This document shows positions 26,996 to 41,952 of a stretch of DNA of 64,000 nucleotides, in pieces. The DNA lies in contig OX457047.1 of the NCBI GenBank assembly GCA_949752735.1, positions 10,179,665 to 10,243,664 of the forward strand, in the 5' to 3' direction. Below the pieces are notes generated by a model. It did not search any database, was not told where the DNA came from, and saw only the letters and a list, made by a program, of their open reading frames with translations. The position numbers and the translations under genes are program-made. The stretch comes from Lumbricus terrestris (taxonomy: Eukaryota > Annelida > Clitellata > Crassiclitellata > Lumbricidae). Each line of letters begins with the position of its first letter. Position 1 is the stretch's first letter.

Positions 26996-28879
26996 ATAAC
27001 CATACTCGTGAAGTTTCAAGACAATAGTTCTAAACAGTCGTTTATATTCGGTTACTGGAACCATTTTATAATTTCAAACAAAAGACTCACAATTTCACTT
27101 TCCTCGGTAAAGACTCAATAAGCTTCATTCCATGAATGTACTAAAAAAAACCTCATCCGCAAATAGCCACACTGTCAATTTTTTACCTTACAGTTGCAGC
27201 GTTTTGGCTTTTGTTTTCTTGGAAATAAGCTATTAAACTTATAGACCTATACGCACATAATATCATATACGCCTAACCGGGGGAAATACTATGCATAGGT
27301 TATTATGGCTTGAAGGAAGCGTAGAGTCAATGACTGCAATTCATCTCGTATTCCTGACAGATTGATCTTTTGTGTGCTTAGCTGCATCTGTGCTTCTCTG
27401 AATGCAATGCAGCGATATATTTTCTCAGTTGTTCCTCGAAGCAAGCCTGACTAATTGGCTTCTTTAGCCGCTCTTGCTCTCTTTGTTGCGCTGTCTAGCC
27501 TATAGTCTGCTCCAATGACCTCTTGCGGGACTCCTTGCGTATCAGTCTCATCTCCGGATTCTTTTTCGTTATATGCATGGTACATCTAGAATGTAGATGC
27601 TCTCGTTGATCTGTAGTACACAGGTACTTCAATCTCCTTATCAATGGCATTCATCGTTCCTTTATTTACTGGCTCCCTTTGAAAATTGTACACTCAATCA
27701 ATCATTTTCATTGATCCAACTATTATTTACATGTCGAATTTAACACGCGCGTTTACAGATAAACAAATTTTCACGGTACAATAATATTATACGCTAACCG
27801 CACCAACAGCAGGTTATTTGCAATCAAAAATGCTGTACCGGTACCCATCATTATCTAACTCACTTTCTGTGAACATTCGTTTATTACCAGGTTTATCATT
27901 GCGAACGTGTCTAAGCTTGCAATAATTTCTTGCTTCACAGTAACATTAGAAAATAAAAGTTCATGTTCATATCATTCAGATAATTAACTCAGTATTGTCT
28001 TTTGGTTTGTGCTTAAAAATTCTTTGCTGCATGTTGTGTTAGTGTGATTACATGTATGTTCTATGTTTGTGTTTATTCTATTGCCCTAACTATTTGTGTT
28101 ATTATGTTACACTGTCAACGAGTTGCATTTCTCAGTCTATAATTCCATGGTTTCCTCATTTTCGTTGAAACCATAGAATATTTGTTGCATGACTATTTTT
28201 GATACCATCATGTTGCTTCTAAGATAAATAATTTACCCTAATTAAGCAGGACTTATGTCCTTTTTGGATAGATCTCTTTGTATACCGAGAAGCTGTATCC
28301 CATTTCTTTGCATGCAATGTAAATTTCCATGTCTCTGGATCAGTAAATGATTTATTGAGATATAGGCTCTTTAACTAAGTCTTACGAATTGTACAAGGTG
28401 AGAATCAATAAGCAGATGTCAAACGGATTAGCATCTGCCTAAATAGCGTTACCTGCTGAAAAAGTTAAATACATTTTATTACAATCATGCATAGAAAGAT
28501 TTATCAACTAATTGCAATAGGCGGCAATTATAGCAATTCTTACATGTAGACACACAAAAATTCACACTCACACACGTGCTGAATGGGTCTGTACACGCTA
28601 TTTTCGTGTATGTATCAATATATTTTCGTTATTCTAGTAGGTCTATTTTGTGTAAAACAAGGTAGTATCCTACATACATGATTGTATAAGCCATTCATAC
28701 ACAGTGTACGTATTGAATTCGTATGAGAAAATGACCCACTTATATACATACAGGATACATGTATCTAAGATATGAAAACGCAAATAAACGTAAGTAAAGA
28801 AATCCACATGAACATATATAATATTTATATATATATAAAATTATATATATATATACATATAATACATTATGTTTTTTAT

Positions 28880-29220
28880 AAAAGTACACGAATACACAGA
28901 TGCCTAGAACCCTAAGCATATAATAATGGTGAAGCTGTGTGTGAGCGTGTGAGCGTGTGCGTGCGTGCGTGTCTGTTTGCGAATTATTTATGACGTCAGC
29001 TGACATTGCTGGTTACATGTATAATAGTGGAAATATCGACTTCCTGCAGCTTGGCGCATTTGTATCGTGCCGAGGCGATAACGAGGCTAGGCACTTATCG
29101 TTGGCACTTTGCCGTCTGTTTATGGCACTAATAGACGCCGTCCGTTCCTGCAGCTACGTGCCGCATTTTCGGTTCATATCGGGCGGCAAATAAATGAGGC
29201 CGAATTAATCGAACGGCCGA
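28880..29220. other. ~340-bp block almost identical between duplication units
   Basis: Apart from one substitution near its left end, this block and 42827-43160 appear identical, including a 78-codon plus-strand frame (28957-29193 and 42898-43134). A TGACGTCA CRE-type palindrome-like site (ATGACGTCAGCTGACATT) lies inside. The frame lacks recognisable domains and its first part reads a GTGTGAGCGTGT repeat, so I do not call it a gene. Confidence 0.4.
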
Positions 29221-29283
29221 AAAAATAGTCAGCGACGACAAAAAGTCACAGCAAGCGAAATCGCGGTGATAAGGACTTTTGCA

Positions 29284-31734
<2,451 letters not shown>

Positions 31735-31890
31735 CATATATTCATTTTGGACGCGGTGTTCTATCGGAACAGCCTATGTTCTCTGCCTTGCAAACCGGAT
31801 AGTCGCAGGTTCAAATCCATCTGAAGCTCCACGCTCCACATTGGACAAGTTGCATCCTGTTATTGTCTGTGAGGAAGTCAACGGGAAACC
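31735..31890 (+). mobile_element. tRNA-derived SINE-like element, unit A copy
   Basis: GACGCGGTGTTCTATCGGAA, then GCAGGTTCAAATCCATCTG, which matches the Pol III B box (GGTTCRANTCC), with a plausible A-box region 45-50 bp upstream. The cloverleaf is too degenerate for a working tRNA. Unit B has the partner at 45712-45851, with GCAGGTTCGAATCCATCTA. Confidence 0.65.
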
Positions 31891-31974
31891 AGCTCACTCA
31901 ACTCATTCCTCCCTTGCAGCATGGAAAGTGAATGGATACCCGTTGGGCAGAGATCTCATCGTCATAGTCTTTAT

Positions 31975-32281
31975 CATAGGCGTACGGGACATTTCGTCAG
32001 CGGGGGGGCAAAAAAATTTTTTTTGCCCGAAAAATCTGACGACTTTTTTTTTTTTTTTTTTTTTTTAGTCATCCGCCCAAAATTTTCTTAGTATTTTCCC
32101 GTCCTAAAAATCTGACGACTTTTTCTCCCTGCGTGCCCGAAAAATTCCTCCCGTACCTGTTTTGCCCGAAAAAAATTCCGAAATTTTTTTTTCGACCATG
32201 CCTCTTTTGCCCGAAAAACACATTTGCCCGAAATTTGGGGGGGCATTTGCCCCCCCTGGACCCCCGCCTCGTACGCCTATG
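31975..32281. mobile_element. hAT-like MITE with exact 8-bp TSD
   Basis: Termini CATAGGCGTACGGGA and CTCGTACGCCTATG are inverted, flanked by exact GTCTTTAT (31967-31974, 32282-32289). The interior repeats TTTTTTGCCCGAAAAA-like words. It lies in the segment of unit A absent from unit B. A related but older copy is at 51773-52102. Confidence 0.92.
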
Positions 32282-32499
32282 GTCTTTATCTGACTTAACC
32301 CTGACTGATCTTTGACCTGACCCCATATTATTAGCATATCTCGTTGCATACGTTGCGCCGTCGCCTTAAATTGTTAATGATTCGAAGCGCAACCTTTCAT
32401 CATAAATTCCGATCGAAGTCCAATGACGAAGGTCGTGAAACGAATTCGTTCGGTTTAATCATTTAATGCGGGTGGTCGACATTTCGACGTCGAATGCAC

Positions 32500-32880
32500 A
32501 CAATGCGAGCAAATGGAATATTGTGAGTAAGTAAGTATGTGGCAGGTTTCCACTTCTGTGTTCTTCCCTTTCGATTCTACCATCGGTTAATCGATTGAGA
32601 GTGACTGAATGACTGAGTGGTCGAGTGACTGAGTGAATGTTTAACCAATTGGTTGAATAGCTGAGTGACTGCATGCTCAACTAATTGATCAATTATTTGT
32701 TGAGTGTGAATGACTTTCGAATGAACCGAGCGAATGAGTGACTGCGTGACTGACTATTAACTGATTGAGTGACTGAATGACTAACCGATTGAGCAACTGA
32801 GTGACAGAAAATTGAATGACGGCCTGATTGAGCGAATGAGTGACTGAGTGAGTCAGTGAGTCAGTCAGTCAATTATATAC
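32500..32880. repeat. Degenerate GAGTGACTGA tetranucleotide-like tract
   Basis: Irregular (TGAC)n/(TGAG)n run, with AAATAAATAAATAAAT-rich sequence following at 33095-33135. No gene. Confidence 0.7.
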
Positions 32881-33440
32881 CAGGTACTGGTTAAGTAGGG
32901 CATAACCATCCTTCTTTCGACCATAGGCTTGCGTCTACGTTTGACAATATAATTTTCTTCTTTTAACAATCATGATGCAGTATTTATTAGACAAAATCAA
33001 CAATTAATGAATGTATAAGATCATAAGAGATAGATGAATAGATGGACGAGCAAATCAATAAAAGGATAAACAGATAAATGTATAAATAGTGAAGAGATTA
33101 AATAAATGAATGAATAAATAAATAAATAAATAGAGATAACTTTAAAACAGAATGAGAGATAAACGAAAGACGTTAACAGAAAATTAAATAAAATAAAATA
33201 ATATAGTCTAGAAGTAAATTTTTTAAGTCAGATAAACAGAAATAGCCTACTGATAAAAATTTTCGACTCCCGTTGGTCCATTGGTGCTTAAGACCTCGGA
33301 ATCAAAGCTGTGAGGATAGACTCCGAGAGTGAATGTGAATGCAATACTACATGTGTGAATACAGCCAATGTCAGCATACAGCCACGGCGACTGAGTCTTC
33401 ATCATTGACGAGTTCTAGCGTGTCGACGTACCGTATAGGC

Positions 33441-34650
33441 CAGCGGTTCTCAACCTTTTTTGTGCGGCGACCCCTTCCTAACATTTCGAAAGTTGTGGCG
33501 ACCCCCAACAACAAAATTGATCAAGTTACTCCCCACGTCACTGCATTTTGTCACCATTATCCATTTTTATGCATTCACTACACAATTCGAAAACTGCTTT
33601 TGGAAATTTTGTGAGGTTTCCTCATTCTTGCGATTCAGTATATAGCTTGAAGCAGAACTTCATAAGTTTCATAAGTTACGTCTTGCTGCTGGAGCTCCAC
33701 AAGTGTGCCTTCTTGGAGTTATCAGCGTTGTTCTTAAAAATAGACTATAGGGCCTACTGGTTTTGTTTTCCTGCCTAGTTACGATGTTTAGCATCTAAAT
33801 GGCGCTTCTGTTTATTTGTTGGGTTTCATCTATTCGACTGACAAAAGGTCATTACAAATAAAACGCTTTAGGTTCTCTATTCATGCTGCAACTATTAAAA
33901 AATAGGCCTACTCTTCTATTAAATTGGTCAATAGTTCTTTTCATATCATTCATCTCACTGGACTGATTCGTTTTGGGAGGCTATAAATTTCATAAACTTT
34001 ACTTGGGTTCTTAATGAATGTTCCTAAAAGGGGTAGGGATTTGTGGAGGGGAATTATCAAATTTGTTTTGAATTTCAACACTGCAATGGTATCATATTGG
34101 GCTGTCATTTTAACGAAATTGCTCAAATTTTCAGTGCTGATAGTCGTGGTTTAAGACATCCAAAGTATTCACACCCATTGCTTAAATTCTGTAATTAACA
34201 CATGGTAATGACAGCATTTTCAACTGGCATCTAAACAAATTGCTCGTTGCTCATGGATAGACAGCAGGTAACACTGCAAAAATAAATAATGATAGTTATG
34301 AAATAATTCTGTTATGAAATATTTCTGAAACATTTGGAGGATATTAGCATCTCGGCCCGCTCCACAAATTTCGAGGGACCGTTCATCTGTCCTCCAAAGT
34401 CTCCGCCCATGTATAGACCTCACTAGCTGACAGCATAGACTACAATTTACATTTGAGAATAAAAATGGCAAAAATTAAATTCGCGGCCGCAATCTAACGA
34501 ATGAATCATAACAAAACTATAAGTACAATTTTTCTTTAAGTTGCTTTCTTTAAGTACATCTTTTGGAAATTTCTGAAGGCGACAGGCGACCCCTGGCAAA
34601 TCGTTAGGCGACCCCCGTAGGGGTCGCGACCCACAGGTTGAGAACCGCTG
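33441..34650. mobile_element. hAT-like element, 1.2 kb, exact 8-bp TSD
   Basis: Termini CAGCGGTTCTCAACCT and AGGTTGAGAACCGCTG are perfect inverted repeats; exact duplication GTATAGGC lies at 33433-33440 and 34651-34658. Subterminal GGCGACCCC words occur at both ends. The interior has no recognisable transposase, so it is non-autonomous. Confidence 0.93.
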
Positions 34651-34659
34651 GTATAGGCT

Positions 34660-35285
34660 TTGCTTCTCAACCTAATGCTTAATGCCTTATCGTTTTCGCT
34701 GTGGTTTAGTATTCTCGAGGGGACCATTCAGTCGAAGAACTGAGATTTAGGACGGGAGGCGGCCTCTGACCCCGACGCTGGCACGACCGTTTTGCATAAG
34801 TAATGTCTGCTGGCTTTGTCCACCCTCTTGCCCCGATCGACTCCCGTGATAGCATGAAACATGTATGACAATGACAGGCGTCGTCAAATTATTGTCGAAA
34901 ACGATTGATTAACTTGCACTCCTCGATCATCCAACACACTCCTTCTTTCCATTATTCCCCCTACACCGCCATGACCTACGTCTGCATCCTAAACCGTTTC
35001 ATTCTGCTTTGGTCCACATACTTTACTCTTTGTCTTTGGAGAGTATTCCCATGCGCTTCGGTGCGCGTTGGTTGCCGATTGGCATTTCAGTGGGTTATTG
35101 ACAAGATATGAATCTCTATCAAGTACGAACGGTACCAGTATACGAGGACCTAAATATAGGGTGACATCGTTTGATCATTAATTCACTCATTCATTAATTT
35201 GTTCGTTAAAATAATAGATCTTTATTTACATTGAATTATTTACATTGAATTGTTTGTCATTATTTGTTTATCACATCACATCGCC
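34660..35285. other. No gene recognised
   Basis: Short open frames only, with ATTCATTAATTTGTTCG near the right end leading into the RT fragment. Confidence 0.5.
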
Positions 35286-35289
35286 AATA

Positions 35290-36005
35290 TAAGGTGGATT
35301 ATGGAGAGACAGAGGGAGTACGGGCAAGAGGTGCATATGTGTTTTATAGACTATATATTAAGGCGTTTGAGCGCATTGACCATACACTACTGTGGAGGAC
35401 GCTGATTGCGATGGGAATTCCGAAGCATCTGGTTAAACTACTGAAAGGCCTTTATGTGGATCAAGAGGCGGTAATAAGAACTGAATATGGAGACACAGGG
35501 AAATTTAAAATAAGGAAAGGAGTGAGGCAGGGATGCATTTTGTCCCCTTTCCTGTTCAATCTGTATGCGGAGAGAATTATGAGGAAGGCTGGATTGGAGG
35601 AGGCAAAAGAGGGGGTAAGGATAGCGGGGAAAATACTGAATAACTTGAGATACGCCGATGATACGACATTATTGGCGGGGAAGAAGGACGACCTGGCCGA
35701 GTTAATAAGAAGAGTCAGGAAGGAAAGCGAAAAGGCGGGACTATACTTCAATGTAAAGAAAACAAAGGTTATGACAACTGCAACATGGGAAAACTTTCAG
35801 GTGGATGGAGAAATGATAGAGGTGGTTTCGAGCTTCACATTCCTGGGATCTATGATAGAGAAGGAGGGAAGAAGTGACATGGAAATAAGGCGAAGGCTAA
35901 CAATGGGAAAAACGGCAATGAACGGTCTGGGAACGATTTGGAAGGATAAATATGTGAGCAGGGAAACAAAGAAAAGATTGGTGAGAGCATTGATCTTTCC
36001 AGTGG
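35290..36005 (+). pseudogene. Reverse transcriptase fragment of a second LINE family
   Basis: The frame contains IKAFERIDHTLLW (degenerate motif A), GVRQGCILSPFLFNLYAE (motif B), LRYADDTTLL (catalytic motif C), and VKKTKVM then FTFLGSMI. These are typical of non-LTR retrotransposon RT but clearly different from the 19.6-kb element. Both ends are missing: it starts mid-RT and stops at about 36005, where an (ATTC)n array begins. The remaining open frame to 36592 is low-complexity sequence. Located in the part of unit A absent from unit B. Confidence 0.85.
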
Positions 36006-36057
36006 TCCTTTTTCGTTCAGTTATTACTTTATTATTCATCAATTCCTTTATTCGCCA

Positions 36058-36350
36058 ATGTATTCATTCATTCATTCATTCATTCATTCACTCACTCACT
36101 CATTCATTCACTCACTCATTCATTCACTCATTCACTCATTTACTAATTCATTCATTCATTCATTCATTTACTCATTCATTCACTCATTCATCCATTCATT
36201 CATTCATTCACTCATTCATTTATGCATTCATTCACTCATTCACTCATTTACTAATTAATTCATTCATTTATTCATTCATTTACTCATTCATTCATCCATT
36301 CACTCATTCATTCATGCATTCATTCATTCATTCATGCATTCATTCATTCA
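36058..36350. repeat. Degenerate (ATTC)n/(ACTC)n microsatellite
   Basis: CATTCATTCACTCATT units directly downstream of the truncated RT fragment; encodes FIHS-type repeats in every frame. Confidence 0.93.
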
Positions 36351-36535
36351 ATTTCTATCTATCATTGTCTAAATTAATTCATACGTTCTTTCCATCGGTC
36401 GTTTGTTTATTCAAGCAGTCGTTTCGTCGAGTAAGTATGATGAAAGGTTTCTTTTATGGTACGAGCGATTTCATCAAGCGATTGATCAAGAGTTGTTTCC
36501 ATCTGTGGCTCTGCATGACTCTCTTCCTGTCCGTT

Positions 36536-36828
36536 CATAGGCGCCCGCAGAAATTTTTGCAGAAGGGGCAAAACACAATGACCACGGTTTAATTTTTCTT
36601 GACAAGAGATGGAAATTGGAAAATTCAGGGCAGAACATTAAGAACGAGTATGTTTCACAAAAGTTTCTGAATGTAAATTTCTCAAATATCACTCTGTGTA
36701 TCGTTAGTAACATTTGCAAAAAAGTGCTAAAAAATTTGTCAAAAACCAAAAAATTGTATTTATAAATGGGATAATCAACTTTCCAGGGTGCAAGTGCCCC
36801 CTCTTGCCCCTATGTGGGGGCGCCCATG
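36536..36828. mobile_element. hAT-like MITE
   Basis: Starts CATAGGCGCCCGCAGAAA and ends GGGGGCGCCCATG; flanks TGTCCGTT and TATCCGTT match at 7 of 8 bases. The family resembles the CATAGGCG elements at 31975 and 38929. Confidence 0.75.
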
Positions 36829-38928
36829 TATCCGTTTAATCGTCTGCGTATCTTTCATAATTGTCTCATGACATTATAACCCTGACCTCTATTCGATCAT
36901 CTAAAATCATACATTGATGCTGTGGTCGTGAATCTTAGGTTTATTTCAGCGTCTGTATCGTTCTTTCTGTCTTATTATAGGCCTATATATATATATATTA
37001 ATTACTTTATTCAAGAAAAATCCAACTTATAACATGTTCTTTTCTTTATGTCCATCTCTCTGTCTTTACGTCCGTCTGCCTGTTCGTCAGTACATCTATA
37101 GGTTTCTGTGTCTGTATTTCCGTCTGTGTCTGTTTGTCGTTTTGACAACTCGTGAATCTGTCTGTCTGTCTGTTTGTCCGTCTGTTTGTCTGCCTGTCTG
37201 TCTGTTAACACAAAGAAGACGATTTCTCCCAAAGTGGCAGCAGTTATGACCATTGTCAGTCAATCCCTATCAATTTCTTTCTTCCGTGAAACATAGAACG
37301 GTGCACGGTATACTCAAGCTGAGCGCCGTCCGTTCACGAAGTGGAAAGAGGAGAATTTGAGAGAGAAATGTGAGTGGGAAGAAGGAAAAGGGAGAATATA
37401 TGGTCAAGGAAGCTGCAGTGGGTTTGTGAGAACGATACGTGGGAGGGACATCCAAGTGGCAGTTGTGCGGATAAAGCTTTCGGTTGGTTGAATACTGCAG
37501 ATGTCTTTGCAGGTGTGTCTTTTTGGATTTTGCAGATCGGCGGACCATAAATAGGAGATGATGATGATGGAATGGAAGTTGGGGATAAGGAGATGGAGAA
37601 AGAGAAGGACAAAAGGAAGATGCGGAGAATTTCTGTGAAGATGAATACGATTACGATTAAGCAGAATATGATAAATAGGAGATGGTTGGGAGAAGGATGA
37701 CGGTTGCGAGGAGAAGAGAGAGATCGAGAGAGGGAAGAATAAAGAGGGAGATGAGAAAGAAGAAGAGGGAGCGAAGAATGATGAGTAATGGGAAGTGAAG
37801 AGTGAAGACAGATAAAATGATTTAGTGGATGATGCCGAGAATGATAGATCGTCTTTTCATATATCAGACCATGGAACACAGGCCTACTTAGTACTTGGTC
37901 AATGAAAAAGTAGACAAGTCATCATCAATTAGGCTTATCATAAATTGACCCTTTCAGAACCAGCGTTAGAGACAATCTAAACAGGAAATACTGTTTAGAT
38001 ATAAACAGTAAAATTGAAATAATATTGGAACTGCAATGAATTTCACCCATTTCAAGACAAATAGAGGTCCATCTGCCGTTCGATAAAAAATTTATCGCAA
38101 TTAATCGCACGATTAAATTTCTTAATGGCAATTAACAGCAAATTAATCGCTGTATTAGGCCTGCCGTTCAAGGAAAAACCTATTAATCGTAACATCTAGA
38201 CTCTAGAGGCTCCTAAAGGTTATATGACAGAATGCATGCTTTTTATCACAAAAGAACAGTTTTAATAACTTTTGGCTCAGACGCATTAAATTTTCCAAAT
38301 AGTTTATTGAACAGTTTGAATAACATACATATTTTTAATAGACATAGAAACACTGACCAATTCAGTTAACTGCGGACAGACCGTTAATTCTTAGTTTGAA
38401 AATCATTTAAAATTATATATAAATATGAAAATAAGACAAGACTGATTTTATGAGTACCAACATAAATATTCAGCAAATTCTTTAAACAGACCAGTTTATT
38501 GACATTGGTCGTTTTTAAAATTAGCAATTAACCTATATCCATATAGCCTACAGAACATAAAAGTTCGCAACGGACGTCGATACTAAATATTTTCTGGATT
38601 ACTTATCCCGGACTGGATATTTGTTCGTAGGCCTATATTTATTATATCCACAACAGTAATGTATCCAATTTTTTAAAAATTGTTGACAAAATCTTCATCG
38701 CTCAACAATATTGTTTTTGTGGAGGAGGAACCTGTTGTTCATCTTTGTGCGCACGCCTACCCAATATTCGAAGTGGTTCTTCTGTTGTGTATTGAAACTC
38801 ATCAAATTGGTCTGAATTTTTTGCGAGAAGTTCCTGCTCTTGCCAAATCTCGTCTCTTTTGTCCTTCGGCAAGCAATTTTGAGATGTTTGAAACTTGGAT
38901 GAATTGGTCTTGCCATATACCCTGGAGT
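36829..38928. other. No gene recognised; partly duplicated
   Basis: A (TCTG)n run lies at 37075-37205. The part 37340-38345 is partner to 45934-46925 in unit B. Purine-rich sequence with short frames on the minus strand shows no domain. Confidence 0.5.
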
Positions 38929-39071
38929 CATAGGCGCAACCCCCCTATGGGACCCACGGGACGCGTCCCCCAACTTTTGAGTGGTCCCCTAACTTTATTA
39001 TTATGGTCCCCCAACTTTTAGGACGTGATTCATGATGATCCCCCAACTTTTAGGACGTGATTGCACCTATG
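38929..39071. mobile_element. Tiny hAT-like MITE (143 bp) with exact 8-bp TSD
   Basis: CATAGGCGCAACCCCC at the left and GTGATTGCACCTATG at the right, flanked by exact CCTGGAGT (38921-38928, 39072-39079). The interior is made of two CCCCCAACTTTTxxGACGTGATT repeats. Confidence 0.88.
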
Positions 39072-39694
39072 CCTGGAGTATGTGGTCTAACGTGGAGTCG
39101 AAAAAACTTTAGTCATGTCGACGGCTCATTGTGAGCGATAAGCGCTCGTTTGAATCACATCTGATAATAATGATTGAGCGACGAATTGCTACGACAGTAT
39201 CGGTGATGTAGTAGCTATAATCATAATGTGCACTGTGCAGGATGTGCCCTGTGAAAGGCACTAGGCATAATTAGCGTCGTGTATAATAACTGCAGGCTGT
39301 TAGAAGTTAGTATTTTTATGTCTTGTCATCAGTTTAGTTTCTGTTTCGGCAAGAATTATTTTTATCAATTCAGCAATAATTCGTGACGAGTTCTTTTTCA
39401 TCAATCCATCTTCAACTTAGGGAGAATTGTTCTCATTAATCCAACATCTAGCCTAGTAGAATCATAATTATGTTTTATCAATTCGAATTATATTTAAATC
39501 GGAATTTGTTTCTTCAATTGAACTTCCAACTTAAGAAGGAATAGTTTTAATTAGAAGCACAATTTCAATTAGGTCAACCTCCATTCTCAATCGTTCTTTT
39601 CAGTTGAATGGCGCAGTCCAAAAAACTGTCTATGTGAAGTAACTGATATCTCAGGTCTCTGAGAGGTTGTCATGGCATCTTCCATGAAGGACAC

Positions 39695-39726
39695 ACACAC
39701 GCGCGCGCGCGCGCACACACACACAA
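39695..39726. repeat. (CA)n(CG)n dinucleotide run, unit A copy
   Basis: CACACACACGCGCGCGCGCGCACACACA. In unit B (49711-49766) the same place is a longer (CA)n without the CG core, so the array changed composition after duplication. Confidence 0.9.
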
Positions 39727-40948
39727 TTACCTATTTTGATCACTCCCCTGCTGTGCTCATTTTTTTGCATTTGCTATTGCCTCTGTCTGTTGGTCTTTCA
39801 GGTTAGAGGACCAGATTTTATGTAGGTTTATCTGACTACTTGTAAAGCGCCCTTGAAGAGTCTAACACGAACACTTATGATGGGAATCAGGTTCTGTAAA
39901 CGAGAGTTTTAAGATGGCTTGAAAATGTTTGTTGATCTGTTTGTAACGAAAGATTCTCTAACCAATTAACTGGGGTTGTCCGCACTTCAACGGGATGCTT
40001 AGTTCTGAATCTGTATCCCGTCTAAGTAAATGTGGCGTTCAAAACACAAGCTGAACTAAAGTAGGCCTACTAGTACAAAGTAAGATGGCGGAAGTCCCCA
40101 TTAAACATAAATCTGTATTGGATCGCTTTTTCTCCCTTGGGTCAGAAATTAAATCTACAATCTGCATATCTGCCGAAACCGCTAAAATTGGGCCTAATGG
40201 TATTGCACAGGTCTGCGTATTCTGTAATAACAAAAAGGTGAATTATCAACATGACCTACGGCGACCATGTTCAATGTGGTCATATATTTCATGACTTCAT
40301 GGCCGACAAGCACCTCAATGATTTGGATGTCTACCAAATCACTGACTGAGTGGAAGTGAGAAACTCCACAACACCTTTTTGCAAACGGAACCTCATACAA
40401 CATAAAAAGGGCTGGGCCTATTTGGAGTATTCTCACGACAAGGTTTGTACAATATTGCTTCATTTTTTCTGTGGATCACGTTGTCCAGGGTCGTTCTCAT
40501 GTCATGCCGTGTTTTCTAAGATCATGTCCCATGTTTTCCATCCATGTCCTTGTCTTCCTCGACTCCGTCATTCTCCATATCCCTATGTAGTTCCTTTGTT
40601 TGCAAGCTTAATCTCCTTATGTCCATTCTGATTAGGCCTACTTATCCAAAACATGTCAGCCTTATCTTTCTGCTCAGATTGTCCGCAAGTAACCTATTTC
40701 TGTTTGTCACAGACTTTTCTAATTACCTCAACACGAATCTTTGCTATTTGGCCGTCCCGCAATTATTCTCACGTCATTTCCCCCACTAGAATGCTTTTGT
40801 CGTCCTTTCTAAGCACCAACAATTAGATCCATATACATCAGCAACGGAGAGTGATTAATGCCTTTAGTTTTATAATTTTATTGGATATAACATTAGGTGG
40901 CCTTTGTCCAATTTGAATTTATATATCTATATAAATATTGCATTGTAT

Positions 40949-41567
40949 CGAGATCAATGGTGAAGGCCTGGAACATGTGGAAGAATTTGTATATCTGGGA
41001 AGCCTGCTAACATGGGACAATGACTGCGGAAGGGAGATAGGAAGCCGGATAGCGAAAGCAGCGGGGGCATTGGCAGCCTTTGGAAACCTGTGGAGAAGTC
41101 GTGAAATAAGCATAAAAACAAAAATGGAAATCATAAAAACATGCATATTCAGTATACTGCTGTATGCATGTGAGACATGAACCTTGCGCAAGAGGGAAAC
41201 AAACAAACTATTGGCATTTGAAATGAGATGCTACAGATGGATACTGCACATCAGATGGGAGCAAAAGATAACAAATGTGGAAGTGCGCGCAAGAGTGGGA
41301 AACACAAAGAACATAAAACAACTGATAATGGAGAGGAAACTAAACTTCTTTGGACATGTATGCAGAATGGGAAACGACCGACTTATCAAACAGGTCATCT
41401 TCGGAATGATGGACGGAAGGGGGGTTAGAGGAAGACCGTGCAGAGAATGGCTAGATGACGTCACGGACTGGTGTGAACTGGAAATCTACAAACTTAGCAG
41501 AATGGCGCTGGAGAGAGACAAATGGAGACGTATTGTGAAACATGCGATCGACACCAACGGGCAGTGA
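40949..41567 (+). pseudogene. LINE copy 2: RT C-terminal fragment at the duplication junction
   Basis: Copy of 21463-22081, nearly identical, beginning mid-gene with IEINGEGLEHVEEFVYLGSL. A TGG-to-TGA change at about 41177-41179 breaks the frame after YACET. Being cut at its 5' side by the duplication junction, it is a by-product of the tandem duplication and not a separate retrotransposition. Confidence 0.92.
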
Positions 41568-41581
41568 GCCCATGGACCGCA

Positions 41582-41952
41582 ATGATGATGATGATGATGA
41601 TGTATGTATGTATGTATGTATGTATGTATGTATGTATGTATGTATGTATGTATGTATGTATGTATGTATGTATGTATGTATGTATGTATGTATGTATGTA
41701 TGTATGTATGTATGTATGTATGTATGTATGTATGTATGTATGTATGTATGTATGTATGTATGTATGTATGTATGTATGTATGTATGTATGTATGTATGTA
41801 TGTATGTATGTATGTATGTATGTATGTATGTATGAAACTATGTATGTATGTTATGTATGTATGTATGTATTTATGAATGTATGCATGCATTGTATGTATG
41901 TATGTATGTATGTATGTATGTATGTATGTATGTATGTATGTATGTATGTATG
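41582..41952. repeat. (GATG)n(ATGT)n array, unit B copy
   Basis: Same interrupted structure as 22092-22390, with a longer uninterrupted ATGT stretch. Confidence 0.95.

Larger units (their letters stand above)
23514..28234. other. Gene-poor interval, no gene recognised
   Basis: Mostly AT-rich single-copy-looking DNA. A CTG/CTA triplet run (24676-24735) makes a Leu-rich plus-strand frame and an Ala-rich minus-strand frame, both probably spurious. A CTTACCTT-rich stretch lies at 26285-26400. A GTA/GGA-rich tract (26875-26995) is low complexity. No exon with convincing splice sites was seen. Confidence 0.5.

Noticed and set aside
28957..29193. 78-aa frame identical in both duplication units
   Set aside because: The near-identity extends well outside the frame, so it reflects low overall divergence and not protein selection; it begins in a GTGTGAGC repeat.
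31735..31890. Functional tRNA gene
   Set aside because: The B box is good, but the acceptor and anticodon stems do not form; it fits a tRNA-derived SINE.
36006..36592. C-terminal extension of the RT fragment
   Set aside because: It is the (ATTC)n microsatellite (FIHS repeats) and unrelated sequence.
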